64,000 nucleotides of DNA, from the NCBI RefSeq assembly GCF_900103985.1, contig NZ_FNIE01000002.1, forward strand, positions 62,001-126,000, read 5' to 3'. The stretch comes from Actinacidiphila guanduensis. GTDB taxonomy: Bacteria > Actinomycetota > Actinomycetes > Streptomycetales > Streptomycetaceae. Made by a program: the position numbers and the translations under genes. The notes under the pieces were generated by a model that did no database searches, was not told where the DNA came from, and saw nothing but the letters and a program-made list of their open reading frames with translations. Of this stretch, positions 36,752 through 45,301 are shown piece by piece (position 1 is the stretch's first letter; the number at the start of each line of letters is the position of its first letter).

Positions 36752-37579
36752 GTGACCGTCCACAGCAAGATCCAGCCGTACATCGACGCCTGGACCCACT
36801 CCATCGAATCCATCAACGACCTGGTCGCGCCGCTCTCCGAGGGGGAGTGGAACCGCCCCACGGAATGCCCCTACTGGTCCGTGCGCGATGTCGTCTCGCA
36901 CATCATCGGTTTCGAGTGCGAACTGCTGGGCGACCCCCGGCCCATCCACAGCCTGCCCAGCGACCTGCGGCACATCACCAGCGAGCTGGCCCGCTACACC
37001 GAGGTGCCGGTGGACATCCGCCGCCACCACACCGCGCCCGAGATGACCGCGGAGCTGGACTACACGATCCTGCGCCGGGCCCGGCAGTTGCGCAACGAGT
37101 CGCGCCAGCCGGACGCCAAGGTGCGCGCGATCGGCGGCGGCGAGATCACTCTCGAAGAGCAGCTGTGGTCACGGGTGTTCGATGTGTGGGTGCACGAGCA
37201 GGATCTGCGGCGGGCCCTGGACAAGCCGGCCAACCTCGCCTCGGCCGCAGGAGTGCTCGCCCGCGACTGGCTGCTGCGCCCGCTGCCGAAGACCGTCGCG
37301 CAGGACGCCGGCGCCAAGCCGGGCTCCGCGGTCGTCTTCGACGTGCACGGGCCGCTGGAGTTCATGCGGACGGTCCGGGTGGACGCCGAGGGCCGCGGCA
37401 CCATCGACTCGGCGGTCTCGCTCGGCCCCGCGGTGACCTTCGTCGTGGACTGGGAGACCTTCCTGCGGCTGTTCACCGGGCGGGTGAAGCCGACCGCGGT
37501 GCGTGACGACAAGCTCAAGATCGAGGGCGACCAGGACCTGGCGGACGCCATCCTGTCCACCATCACCTTCACCACCTGA
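36752..37579 (+). CDS. Mycothiol-dependent maleylpyruvate isomerase family protein
   Basis: A 275-residue DinB/MDMPI-like protein: N-terminal metal-binding four-helix bundle (PTECPYWSVRDVVSHIIGFECELLGD with the first His; VFDVWVHEQDLRRAL with the His-x-x-x-Asp pair) and C-terminal MDMPI_C beta domain (DGHPL-like FDVHGPLEFMRTVRV). These enzymes use mycothiol, the actinobacterial thiol. Substrate unknown. GTG 36752 has GAGGGG upstream. Confidence 0.88.
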   Translation: MTVHSKIQPYIDAWTHSIESINDLVAPLSEGEWNRPTECPYWSVRDVVSHIIGFECELLGDPRPIHSLPSDLRHITSELARYTEVPVDIRRHHTAPEMTAELDYTILRRARQLRNESRQPDAKVRAIGGGEITLEEQLWSRVFDVWVHEQDLRRALDKPANLASAAGVLARDWLLRPLPKTVAQDAGAKPGSAVVFDVHGPLEFMRTVRVDAEGRGTIDSAVSLGPAVTFVVDWETFLRLFTGRVKPTAVRDDKLKIEGDQDLADAILSTITFTT

Positions 37580-37805
37580 ACACGGGCTGTCACAGGGCGA
37601 GTCGGGTCATCGGGGTGCCACGGGCGGCGCAGGGCACGGGCGGTGATGATCCAGTGACGTTCCGATGAGCAATCCCTCGCGTTCCGGGCGTTAAAGACGA
37701 GTTTGGCGAGTAGGGTGTGGCGGACCCACCTTTGCTCACGTGTGCACGTCAACGTTCCCGGAACGGCGGTCGGGCTGCGGCCCGGCCGCGATGAGGTACG
37801 AAGTG

Positions 37806-39593
37806 ATGTCATCGCAAGGCACGTCACCAGCGCACGAGTTACCGCCCGAGGCACCGCACCACCGCTCCGCCGTCGTCCGCACCGCCGCGGCCGCCTGCGC
37901 CGCCGTGCTGGCGGCGGGCGCGGCCTGCGCCTGGGCGGCCGGCCGCGCCACGGCCGCCGACCGCCCGCTGGTCACCGCGGTGGGAGCCGCGGCCGCCGCC
38001 CTGCTCGGCGCCACCGTGGCGCTGGGCCTGTCCCGCCGCCGGCTCGCCCGCGAACTGCGCGACGGCGTCGCGGAGTTGCGCGAGGAGACCGCCCGCACCC
38101 TGAACCTGCATGCCGAGGCGACCCGGCGCGCGGCCGCCGAACTGGAGGCGGCCAGGCGGGGGGTGCGCCAGGCCGACGCCCGGCGCAGGGCCGCGGCCGC
38201 CGCCGAGACCACCGTGCGCACCGCGCTGCGCGAGCAGACCGCGCGCACCGCGGAGTTGGAGGCCGAGGCGGTGCGGCTCGCCGAGCAGGCGGTGCCGCTG
38301 GCCGCGGCCCGGCTGCGGGCCGGCGACTCGGCCGAGGCGGTGCTGCCGCACCTGCCCCAACCCGCCACCGAGGCCCACCGGTTGCTGCTCGCGGCCGTGG
38401 TCCGCGAACTGGCCGCGGCCGAGCGGGCGCGGGCCGCGGGGCTCGCCGCCGTCGCGGGCGCGGCGGCCCGCGTCCAGGCGCTCACCACCACGATGCTCGC
38501 CGATCTGCGGGAGATGGAGGAGCGGCACGACGAGCACGTCCTGGACGACCTGCTGCGCCTGGACCACTCCACCGCGCAGGCCGGACGGCTCGCCGACAGC
38601 GTCGCCGTGCTCAGCGGCGCCCGCTCCGGGCGGCGCTGGACCCGGCCGATCGTCATGGAGAGCGTGCTGCGCGGCGCGATGGGCCGCATCCCCGCCTACC
38701 AGCGGGTGCGGCTGCACTCCAGCAGCACCGCGGCCGTCGCGGGGCACGCGGCCGAGGGCGTGATGCACGCGCTGGCCGAACTCATGGACAACGCCTGCAA
38801 CTTCTCGCCGCCCAGCGAGGAGGTGCACGTCTACGTGCAGGAGACGCACGCCGGCGTCGTCGTCACCGTCGAGGACGCCGGCCTGGTGATGCCGGACGCG
38901 ACACTGGCCCGCGCGGAGCAGCTCGTCGCGGGCGGGGGCGGGGCGCCGACCGGCACCCGGCTCGGCCTGGCCGTCGTCGGCCGGCTGGCCCGCAAGCACG
39001 GCCTGCGGGTCTCCTTCCGGCCCTCCTCGCGCGGCGGCACCGGCGTCGTCGTCCTCATACCGGCGAGCCTGATCACCCGCCGGCCCCCGCAGCCCGGAAC
39101 CGGGTTCGAGGACGCCTACCCACAGGCCCCGGCGGCACGGCCGTACGGGGTGCCGGGCGCCGAGGAGGCCGCGCACTACGGGGAGTTCGCCGGCACCGCG
39201 GCCCCGGAGGAGACCCGGCACAGCGGCCGCGAGGAGCGGCCCTTCACCGTGCCGCCCACCGGCATCGGGCCCGAGGCGTCCCCGGGCACCCCGCTGCCGA
39301 AGCGGACGCGGGGACGGGGGCTGGCCGCGGCGATGGACGCGGCGCTGGAGGCCGGGGAGCCCGCCGACGCCTCCGGCACCTGGACCATCCCGGTCCTCGA
39401 CGAGCACGAGCACACCACCCGGGCGCGGGCCGAGGCGGAGCCGTCCGCGGGGGAGCGGTTCGGCGCCTTCCGCGACGCCGCCTCCGGCGGGCAGCGCGTC
39501 GCGGCGCCCGGGGAGGCCGGCGGCGACGCGGCCGGCCGGACAGCGCCGGGGGAACCCGGCACCGCCAGCACGGGAGGGGAGAACGGCCGATGA
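37806..39593 (+). CDS. cvnA: Conservon sensor kinase-like protein CvnA
   Basis: A 595-residue membrane protein with two helices (AVVRTAAAACAAVLAAGAACAWAAG; LVTAVGAAAAALLGATVALGL), a long Ala/Arg-rich coiled region, a dimerisation-like segment (LDDLLRLDHSTAQAGRLAD) and an HATPase domain (LAELMDNACNFSPPSEEV; VEDAGLVMPDATLARAEQL). No standard H-box. The C-terminal 150 residues are Pro/Gly-rich. CvnA begins the four-gene conservons of streptomycetes, proposed membrane complexes resembling G-protein-coupled receptors. ATG 37806 chosen for GAGG 9 nt upstream; ATG 37791 is possible. Overlaps cvnB by 4 bp. Confidence 0.92.
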   Translation: MSSQGTSPAHELPPEAPHHRSAVVRTAAAACAAVLAAGAACAWAAGRATAADRPLVTAVGAAAAALLGATVALGLSRRRLARELRDGVAELREETARTLNLHAEATRRAAAELEAARRGVRQADARRRAAAAAETTVRTALREQTARTAELEAEAVRLAEQAVPLAAARLRAGDSAEAVLPHLPQPATEAHRLLLAAVVRELAAAERARAAGLAAVAGAAARVQALTTTMLADLREMEERHDEHVLDDLLRLDHSTAQAGRLADSVAVLSGARSGRRWTRPIVMESVLRGAMGRIPAYQRVRLHSSSTAAVAGHAAEGVMHALAELMDNACNFSPPSEEVHVYVQETHAGVVVTVEDAGLVMPDATLARAEQLVAGGGGAPTGTRLGLAVVGRLARKHGLRVSFRPSSRGGTGVVVLIPASLITRRPPQPGTGFEDAYPQAPAARPYGVPGAEEAAHYGEFAGTAAPEETRHSGREERPFTVPPTGIGPEASPGTPLPKRTRGRGLAAAMDAALEAGEPADASGTWTIPVLDEHEHTTRARAEAEPSAGERFGAFRDAASGGQRVAAPGEAGGDAAGRTAPGEPGTASTGGENGR

Positions 39594-40138
39594 CCACCAG
39601 CGGGTCCGAAGTCGACGCACTGCTCGGGGAGTTCGTGGCGGCAACGCCGGGCGCCCGGCACGCCCTGGTCCTGTCGGCGGAGGGCCTGAGACTGGGCCGC
39701 TCCCCCGAGCTGTCCGCCGACCGCGCCGACCGGCTCGCCGCGGTCGCCTCCGGCATGCAGAGCCTGGCGCACGGCGCCTCCGCGGAGTTCGGCGACGGCA
39801 GCGGCGGGGTGCGCCAGTCCATGACGGAGTTCCACGGCGGCGCCCTGTTCATCGTGGCCGCCGGCTCCGGCGCCCATCTCGCGGTGATCGGCGAGGAGTT
39901 CGCCGATGCGGGGGCGATCGGCCGCGGCATGGGCCGCCTGGTGGAGACGGTCGCCGACCTCGTGCGCGCCGACCCGCGCGCGGGCGCCCGCCACTTCGCC
40001 AGGGACGGGGTGGACGACCTGGGGCCGCTGCAATCGCTGGGCCCGCTCCGTGAGGACGCCGGGAACGGTCCGTACGGCACGGTGGGCCCCGCCGGGACGG
40101 CCGGCCCTGTCGGCCCGTACGGGAAGTCCCCGGCATGA
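39590..40138 (+). CDS. cvnB: Conservon roadblock/LC7 protein CvnB
   Basis: A 182-residue protein with a roadblock/LC7 domain (VDALLGEFVAATPGARHALVLSAEGL ... MTEFHGGALFIVAAGSGAHLAVIG), the fold that binds small GTPases such as CvnD and MglA. The C-terminal 45 residues are Gly/Pro-rich and variable. Starts inside the cvnA stop and ends inside the cvnC start (ATGA overlaps on both sides). Confidence 0.94.
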   Translation: MTTSGSEVDALLGEFVAATPGARHALVLSAEGLRLGRSPELSADRADRLAAVASGMQSLAHGASAEFGDGSGGVRQSMTEFHGGALFIVAAGSGAHLAVIGEEFADAGAIGRGMGRLVETVADLVRADPRAGARHFARDGVDDLGPLQSLGPLREDAGNGPYGTVGPAGTAGPVGPYGKSPA

Positions 40139-40497
40139 GCCGCGGGCCGGTCGACAGCGGCGTACCGGACCGGCTCTACACCCTCACCGGTGGCCGCAGC
40201 AGCGCGTCCGCGCCGCGTCTGGACCTGCTCACGCGGGTGGTGCGGGAGAGCGGGCCGGTGCCGGGGATGCCCTCGGAACACGTGCGCATCCTGCAGCTGT
40301 GCGGGCGCCCGGTCGCCGTGGCGGAGCTGGCCGGGCGGGTCGGGCTGCCCGTGGGGGTGGTCAAGATACTGCTGGGCGACCTCATCGCGGCCGGCCGCGT
40401 CACCGTGCGCCGCCCGGCCCCGGTCCCGGCGGGTACGGCGGCCCTCCCCCCGCCGGACACGCTCAAGAAGGTGCTCCGTGCGCTGCAGAACCTCTAG
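40135..40497 (+). CDS. cvnC: Conservon DUF742 protein CvnC
   Basis: A 120-residue DUF742 protein with the expected RLYTLTGGRS opening, a winged-helix-like body (ILQLCGRPVAVAELAGRVGLPVGVVKILLGDLI) and the C-terminal LKKVLRALQNL. In other conservons the next gene encodes the GTPase CvnD, usually overlapping or a few bp away. Here no GTPase follows: the next coding region is the P450 324 bp downstream. Confidence 0.94.
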   Translation: MSRGPVDSGVPDRLYTLTGGRSSASAPRLDLLTRVVRESGPVPGMPSEHVRILQLCGRPVAVAELAGRVGLPVGVVKILLGDLIAAGRVTVRRPAPVPAGTAALPPPDTLKKVLRALQNL

Positions 40498-40821
40498 GGC
40501 CCGCATGCGAGCGACCTGCCCCGCGGCGCACCGGCGGGCGCACGAGGGCGGCCACCACCCGGCGGAGAACCGGCAGTTGGGGCCACCGGGGAAGGCGCAC
40601 ATTTCGCGCACACCGCCCTCACATCCGAGCGGCATCATCGGGCGGCCCGCTGGGTACGCCCCTCTGTGCGGCGGGCGGCGGAATGTGCGCCTCCGCGCCG
40701 CCCGCGCTGTCACGGCGCACGCCGGACCCCGCGCGCAACCCCCCACCGAGCAGCGGATCTTCGGGCCGTGCGCCGGCGCGGGCGGGATCGGTCGGGCGCT
40801 GCGGCAGGGGAGGGTGGCGGT
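40498..40821. other. 324-bp gap where a conservon GTPase gene would be expected
   Basis: No frame here contains the P-loop or other GTPase motifs. The gap contains an 11-bp perfect inverted repeat, AGGCGCACATT (40593-40603) and AATGTGCGCCT (40682-40692), about 78 bp apart. It may be a deletion scar, a terminator or a promoter region for the P450. Confidence 0.55.
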
Positions 40822-42363
40822 GTGAGCCGGATGCACGGGGGAGAGCGGCCCGAGGACGTGGTGCCGCCGCAGGGCACGCGGGCCGAGGGGCGGGCACTGG
40901 AGCTGCCCGGCCCGCCGCAACCGGTACCGCCCTGGGGGCCGGTGCCGCCGTACGGGACCGCGGGCCCCGAGCCGCAGCCGGACTTCGACCACGCCGACCC
41001 CGCCGCGTACTACCGGGCGCTGCGGGCGAAGTACGGCCCGGTCGCGCCCGTGCTGCTGCATCGCGAGGTGCCCGCCTGGCTCGTGCTCGGCTACCGCGAG
41101 GTGCACTACGTCGCCGGGAACCCCGAGCTGTTCGGGCGCGACCCGCGCCGCTGGCACGCCTGGGACCGGCTGCCGCCCAACTGGCCGCTGCTCGCCGACA
41201 TCGCGCACACCCCGTCGGTCCGCTTCACCGAGGGCGCCGAGCACCGGCGCCGGGCCGGGGCGATCGCCGACGTGCTGGCCGAGGTGGACCAGTTCGAGCT
41301 GCGGCAGCGCAGCGAGCAGGCCGCCGACGCGGCCGTCGACCGCTTCGCCGGGGCCGGCCGCGCCGACCTGATGGCCGACTACGCCGAGGTCGTCCCGCTC
41401 CAGGTGATGGCGGGCCTGCTGGGCCTGCGCGGCCACGAGACGGCCGACCTGGTCCGTGACACGGCCGCCCCGCACGCCCCCTACCCCGGCCGGCCGCCGG
41501 CCGCGGACCCCGGCCCGGGGGACCCCGACACCGGTGGCCACCGCACCTCCGCGACCGGCCCGTACGGCTCCTACCGCCCCGCCGAACCCGCACCCGGCAG
41601 CCGCCCGCCCGGCGCGGGCCCGTTCGCGCCCGACCCGGATACCGGCGGGCACCGCACCGGCGGTGGCCCGTCCGCGGGCGGGCGGCCCTACGAGACGGAC
41701 GCGGCGGCGGCCCGGGTGCGCGCGCTGGTGCAGACCCTGGTGGACCGGGCCCGCCGGGAGCCCGCCCGCGGCGGCCCCGACCTGCCCGCCCTGCTGCTCG
41801 CCCACCCCGCCGAGCTCACGGACGAGGAGATCGTCCACGACCTGCTGACGATCTTCGCGGCCGGGCGGCGGCCCACCGCGGACTGGATCGGCAACACCCT
41901 GCGGCTGATGCTCACCGACGAGCGGTTCGCGCTCACCCTGTCCGGCGGCCGGCACAGCGTGGGCCAGGCGCTCAACGAGGTGCTGTGGAACGAGCCGCCC
42001 ACCCAGAACATCATCGGCCGCTGGGCCACCAGGGACACCGAGTTGGGCGGGCGGCGGATCGCCCGCGGCGACTGCCTGGTGCTGAGCCTGGCGGCGGCCA
42101 ACGCCGACCCGCACATCTCCCACGGCACCGGGCCCGGCGCGCTCGTCCACAACCAGGCGCACCTGGCCTTCAGCCACGGGCCGCACCGCTGCCCCGCGCC
42201 CGCCCCGGCGCTCGCCGAGACCATCGCCACCGCCGCGCTCGAAGTGCTCCTCGACCGGCTGCCGGACCTCGCCCTGCCCACGCCGGCCCCGCCGCTCCCC
42301 TGGCGCCAGTCCCTGTGGCAGCGCGCCCCCACGACGCTGCCCGCCGTCTTCACTGCTCCCTGA
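40822..42363 (+). CDS. Conservon-associated cytochrome P450, CYP157-like (no ExxR)
   Basis: A 513-residue P450-fold protein. The heme Cys is present (AFSHGPHRCPAP, Cys457), but the Gly two residues after Cys is Ala, and the K-helix ExxR motif is replaced by E-V-L-W (386-389). Lack of ExxR is a published feature of the CYP157 family of Streptomyces, whose members lie next to conservons. The I-helix reads FAAGRRPTAD, without the normal acid-alcohol pair. A Pro/Gly-rich insert (about 216-291) with two copies of DPDTGGHRT interrupts the F-G region. GTG 40822 has GGGGAGGG upstream. Confidence 0.88.
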   Translation: MSRMHGGERPEDVVPPQGTRAEGRALELPGPPQPVPPWGPVPPYGTAGPEPQPDFDHADPAAYYRALRAKYGPVAPVLLHREVPAWLVLGYREVHYVAGNPELFGRDPRRWHAWDRLPPNWPLLADIAHTPSVRFTEGAEHRRRAGAIADVLAEVDQFELRQRSEQAADAAVDRFAGAGRADLMADYAEVVPLQVMAGLLGLRGHETADLVRDTAAPHAPYPGRPPAADPGPGDPDTGGHRTSATGPYGSYRPAEPAPGSRPPGAGPFAPDPDTGGHRTGGGPSAGGRPYETDAAAARVRALVQTLVDRARREPARGGPDLPALLLAHPAELTDEEIVHDLLTIFAAGRRPTADWIGNTLRLMLTDERFALTLSGGRHSVGQALNEVLWNEPPTQNIIGRWATRDTELGGRRIARGDCLVLSLAAANADPHISHGTGPGALVHNQAHLAFSHGPHRCPAPAPALAETIATAALEVLLDRLPDLALPTPAPPLPWRQSLWQRAPTTLPAVFTAP

Positions 42364-42443
42364 GACGCCGCCCCCGGGCTGCGGGCCCGGCCCGCAGCCG
42401 AGCGGCGGGTGTCTCAGTGCGGGTCAGCCCGGGTCGGTCCGGG

Positions 42444-43784
42444 TCAGTCCGGGACCGCCGCCCGGCAGCGGTGGACGCTCTCGATCCGGCTGACGGCGAT
42501 CCGCTCCCGCTCCAGCCGCTCGGCCCTGCGGCGCAGCCGCAGGATCTGCACGGTGCCCAGGAGCTGGAGGACGAAGATGCTGCTCCAGGCCACCCGGTAG
42601 TCGTCCCCCGTGGCGTCCAGCAGCACCCCGATGGCCAGCAGCGTCACCATCGAGGCCGTGAAGCCGCCGATGTTGACGATTCCGGAGGCGGTGCCGAAGC
42701 GCTCGGGCGGATTCGCCGGCCGGGCGAAGTCGAAGCCGATCATGGACGCGGGGCCGCAGGCGCCCAGGACGACGCACAGGACGACAAGCAGCCACATCGG
42801 GTCCTGCCCGCCGGGCCAGGTCAGCGTCAGCGCCCAGGAGGCGGCCGTCGCGGCGACGACGCCGAGCGTGAGCGGCATGCGGGCGCCGTGGTGCCGGGCG
42901 ATCACCTGCCCGAAGACCAGGCCGAAGACCATGTTGGCGACCACGACGAGGGTGAGCATCGCACCCGCCGCCCCCCGCGAGAGCCCCTGGTCCTCGACGA
43001 GGAAGGGCAGCCCCCACAGCAGCAGGAACACCATCCCGGGGAACTGCGTGCTGAAGTGCGTCCACATGCCCAGCCGGGTGCCCGGCTCGCGCCAGGCGTC
43101 GGCGATCTGCCGCCGTACGTAGGCGGCCCCGGCGTGCTGCCGGGGCGCGGGCTCGTGGCCCTCGGGGTGGTCCTTGAGGAAGAGGGCGACCAGCACCAGC
43201 ACGCCGGCGCCGCCCACCGCGGTGCCGAGGAAGGTGGGCGTCCAGCCGGCCGAGTGCAGCAGGCGGGAGAGCACCACGGTGGAGACGAGGTTGCCGGCGA
43301 CGCCGAACAGCGCCGCGCCCTGGGCGACCATCGGCCCGCGCCGGGCGGGGAACCAGCGCGAGCCCAGGCGCAGCACGCTGACGAAGGTCATCGCGTCGCC
43401 GCAGCCGAGCACGGCCCGCGCGCCCAGCGCCATGCCGTAGGAGTGGGACAGCGCGAACGCCGCCTGGCCCGCGGTGAAGAGCACCGCGCCGAGCATCAGC
43501 ACCTTCTTGGTGCCGAGGGAGTCCACCAGGAGGCCGACGGGTATCTGCATGCCGGCGTAGACCAGCACCTGCAGGATGGAGAAGGTCGACAGCGCCGAGG
43601 CGCCGATGTGGAAGCGGTGGGCGGCGTCGATGCCGGCCACGCCCAGGCTGGTGCGGTGGACGACGGCGACGAGGTAGACCAGCGTGCCGACGCCCCACAC
43701 GACACCGGCCTGCACACCGCCGGGCGGGTCGCCGGGCAGGGCGCGGCCGGCGCGGGCGCCGACCGGTTCCGTTCCGGCGGTCAC
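42444..43784 (-). CDS. MFS transporter
   Basis: A 446-residue major-facilitator protein with about 12 membrane helices. It has the motif GLLVDSLGTKKVL between helices 2 and 3 and the paired SRTSLG-like opening (YLVAVVHRTSLGVAGIDAA). It resembles nitrate/nitrite or sugar-acid carriers of the NarK/ExuT region of the superfamily; the substrate cannot be fixed. The GTG start overlaps the GntR stop by 4 bp, so the regulator and transporter form one transcript and the regulator probably senses the transported compound. Confidence 0.9.
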   Translation of the reverse strand: MTAGTEPVGARAGRALPGDPPGGVQAGVVWGVGTLVYLVAVVHRTSLGVAGIDAAHRFHIGASALSTFSILQVLVYAGMQIPVGLLVDSLGTKKVLMLGAVLFTAGQAAFALSHSYGMALGARAVLGCGDAMTFVSVLRLGSRWFPARRGPMVAQGAALFGVAGNLVSTVVLSRLLHSAGWTPTFLGTAVGGAGVLVLVALFLKDHPEGHEPAPRQHAGAAYVRRQIADAWREPGTRLGMWTHFSTQFPGMVFLLLWGLPFLVEDQGLSRGAAGAMLTLVVVANMVFGLVFGQVIARHHGARMPLTLGVVAATAASWALTLTWPGGQDPMWLLVVLCVVLGACGPASMIGFDFARPANPPERFGTASGIVNIGGFTASMVTLLAIGVLLDATGDDYRVAWSSIFVLQLLGTVQILRLRRRAERLERERIAVSRIESVHRCRAAVPD

Positions 43785-44464
43785 GACTCGCCCCGGGCAA
43801 GGGTGTTCACCCAGGAGACGTGCCGCTCCACGAGGTCGGCGGCGGACTGCGCCGCGCCCGCGCGCAGCGCGTCCAGGATCTCGGTGTGCTCGGTGATGTT
43901 CTTGGCGACCCGGCTCGGCTCGGCGTTCATGGTGGCCACGCCCATCCGCAGCTGGCGGTCGCGCAGCTGGTCGTAGAGGTGGGCGAGGATGCGGTTGCCG
44001 GCGGCGCGGACGATCTCGGCGTGGAAGGTGCGGTCGGCGGCGGCGAAGGCGGCGAGGTCGCCGGTGGCCGCGTGCGCGCGCTGCTCGGCCAGCGACGCCT
44101 CCAGCCGCTCGATCAGCCGGGCCGGCACATCGCCCACCACCTTGGCCACCGCGTGCCGCTCCACCAGCAGCCGGGTCTCCACGACGTCGGCGATCTCCTG
44201 GGCGGAGACGGGCAGCACCAGGGCGCCCTTCTTGGGGTAGAGCTTGAGCAGCCCCTCGGCCTCCAGCCTCAGCAGCGCCTCGCGCACGGGGGTCCGCGAG
44301 ACCCCGACCGCCTCGGCGAGGTCCCCTTCGGTGAGCAGGGTGCCGCCTTCGTAACTGCGGTCCAGCACCCCGCTCTTGACGTGCAGATAGACCCGCTCCG
44401 CCGCGGGTGCCGCCTTGTGCGCGGCCCGGTCCTCGACATTCTTGGTGCCTACAACGGTGTCCAT
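43781..44464 (-). CDS. GntR-family (FCD) transcription regulator
   Basis: A 227-residue regulator: winged helix (YLHVKSGVLDRSYEGGTLLTEGDLAEAVGVSRTPVREALLRL, quoted in parts) and an FCD ligand domain with metal-type residues (DRTFHAEIVRAAGNR; ITEHTEILDALRAG). FCD members usually bind small carboxylic acids. ATG 44464 is preferred because a TATGAT -10 box ends 9 nt upstream, which makes a start at GTG 44473 impossible from that promoter. The operator ATGATG-CGCA-CATCAT covers the start. Confidence 0.92.
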   Translation of the reverse strand: MDTVVGTKNVEDRAAHKAAPAAERVYLHVKSGVLDRSYEGGTLLTEGDLAEAVGVSRTPVREALLRLEAEGLLKLYPKKGALVLPVSAQEIADVVETRLLVERHAVAKVVGDVPARLIERLEASLAEQRAHAATGDLAAFAAADRTFHAEIVRAAGNRILAHLYDQLRDRQLRMGVATMNAEPSRVAKNITEHTEILDALRAGAAQSAADLVERHVSWVNTLARGES

Positions 44465-44479
44465 GATGCGCACATCATA
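44463..44479 (-). promoter_or_regulatory. GntR operator and TATGAT -10 box overlapping the start codon
   Basis: Inverted repeat ATGATG (44463-44468) / CATCAT (44473-44478) around CGCA; TATGAT reads on the minus strand at 44479-44474. Binding would block the start of a near-leaderless message. Confidence 0.5.
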
Positions 44480-44563
44480 GATACATCACGTATGCACCCG
44501 AAAGCCCGTCCCGCATCGCGGACATGTCATACGGCACCGCTACGCTCCGCGGCAGGAGGGGAC

Positions 44564-45295
44564 ATGACGCATGAGATACCCGGGATACCCGGGACACCGC
44601 CGCCCGGGAGCGGTCCCGCCGGCCGGCCGCCGCTGCGCCGCGGGCGGTTGGCGCTCTGGCTGGCCGTGACCGTCGCCGGCGCGGCCGTCGCTATCGGGGC
44701 GCTCACCCAGAGCCGGGGCCACTGGACCCGGGTGACGGTGCCGAGCGAGAACATGCTGCCGACCTACCGGGTGGGCGCGCAGGTCACGTTCGAGAAGGCG
44801 GCCGGCTCCGACGTCCACCGCGGTGACGTCGTGATGCTCGCCGAGCCCGAGTGGCAGCGGCCCGACCTGCACATCATGCGGGTGATCGGCGTCGGCGGCG
44901 ACCACGTGGAGCTCCCGGCCGGCGGCCCCTTGCGGGTCAACGGGCAGCAGGTGGCCGAACCGTACCTGTACCAGGGCGAGTCCAACCTGCTGGCGCCGGT
45001 GGACATCACGGTGCCGCCCGGCCGGCTGTTCCTGCTGGGCGACCACCGCGCGGACTCCATCGACTCGCGCATGCACCTGGAGGCGCAGTCGGGCACGCTC
45101 GCGGCCTCCGACGTGCGGGGCAAGGCGTCGAAGAGGAGCAGCGTGGCGGCGTACGGCGTCGCGGCGCTCGCCGGGATCGTGGTCGCCTTGGTGGGCGCGG
45201 CCCTGGCGCTGACCACGTTCCTGTCGTCCCGCCGCAAGAACCGCCCACCGGCCTGGGGACCGGCCGCCCCGCTCCCCGGGCCACCGGCGGGCTGA
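44564..45295 (+). CDS. Signal peptidase I homologue lacking both catalytic residues
   Basis: A 243-residue membrane protein with an N-terminal helix (LALWLAVTVAGAAVAIGAL), an S26-like extracellular domain and a C-terminal helix (YGVAALAGIVVALVGAALALTTF). The family frame is clear: PSENMLPT in place of PSGSMxPT, RGDVVML, IMRVIGVGGD in place of VKRVIGxPGD, and GDHRADSIDSR. The nucleophile Ser is Asn63 and the general-base Lys is Met105, so peptide cleavage by the known dyad is not possible. It may bind or present signal peptides, or regulate true signal peptidases. AGGAGG lies just before the ATG. Confidence 0.88.
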   Translation: MTHEIPGIPGTPPPGSGPAGRPPLRRGRLALWLAVTVAGAAVAIGALTQSRGHWTRVTVPSENMLPTYRVGAQVTFEKAAGSDVHRGDVVMLAEPEWQRPDLHIMRVIGVGGDHVELPAGGPLRVNGQQVAEPYLYQGESNLLAPVDITVPPGRLFLLGDHRADSIDSRMHLEAQSGTLAASDVRGKASKRSSVAAYGVAALAGIVVALVGAALALTTFLSSRRKNRPPAWGPAAPLPGPPAG

Positions 45296-45301
45296 GGCCG
45301 G

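Noticed and set aside
40498..40821. A hidden or broken cvnD in the gap after cvnC
   Set aside because: No P-loop or other GTPase motif in any frame and too short for a 190-residue protein.
43820..45295. Upstream extension of the signal-peptidase-like gene to 43820
   Set aside because: Crosses the GntR gene and its operator; the ATG at 44564 has an AGGAGG site.
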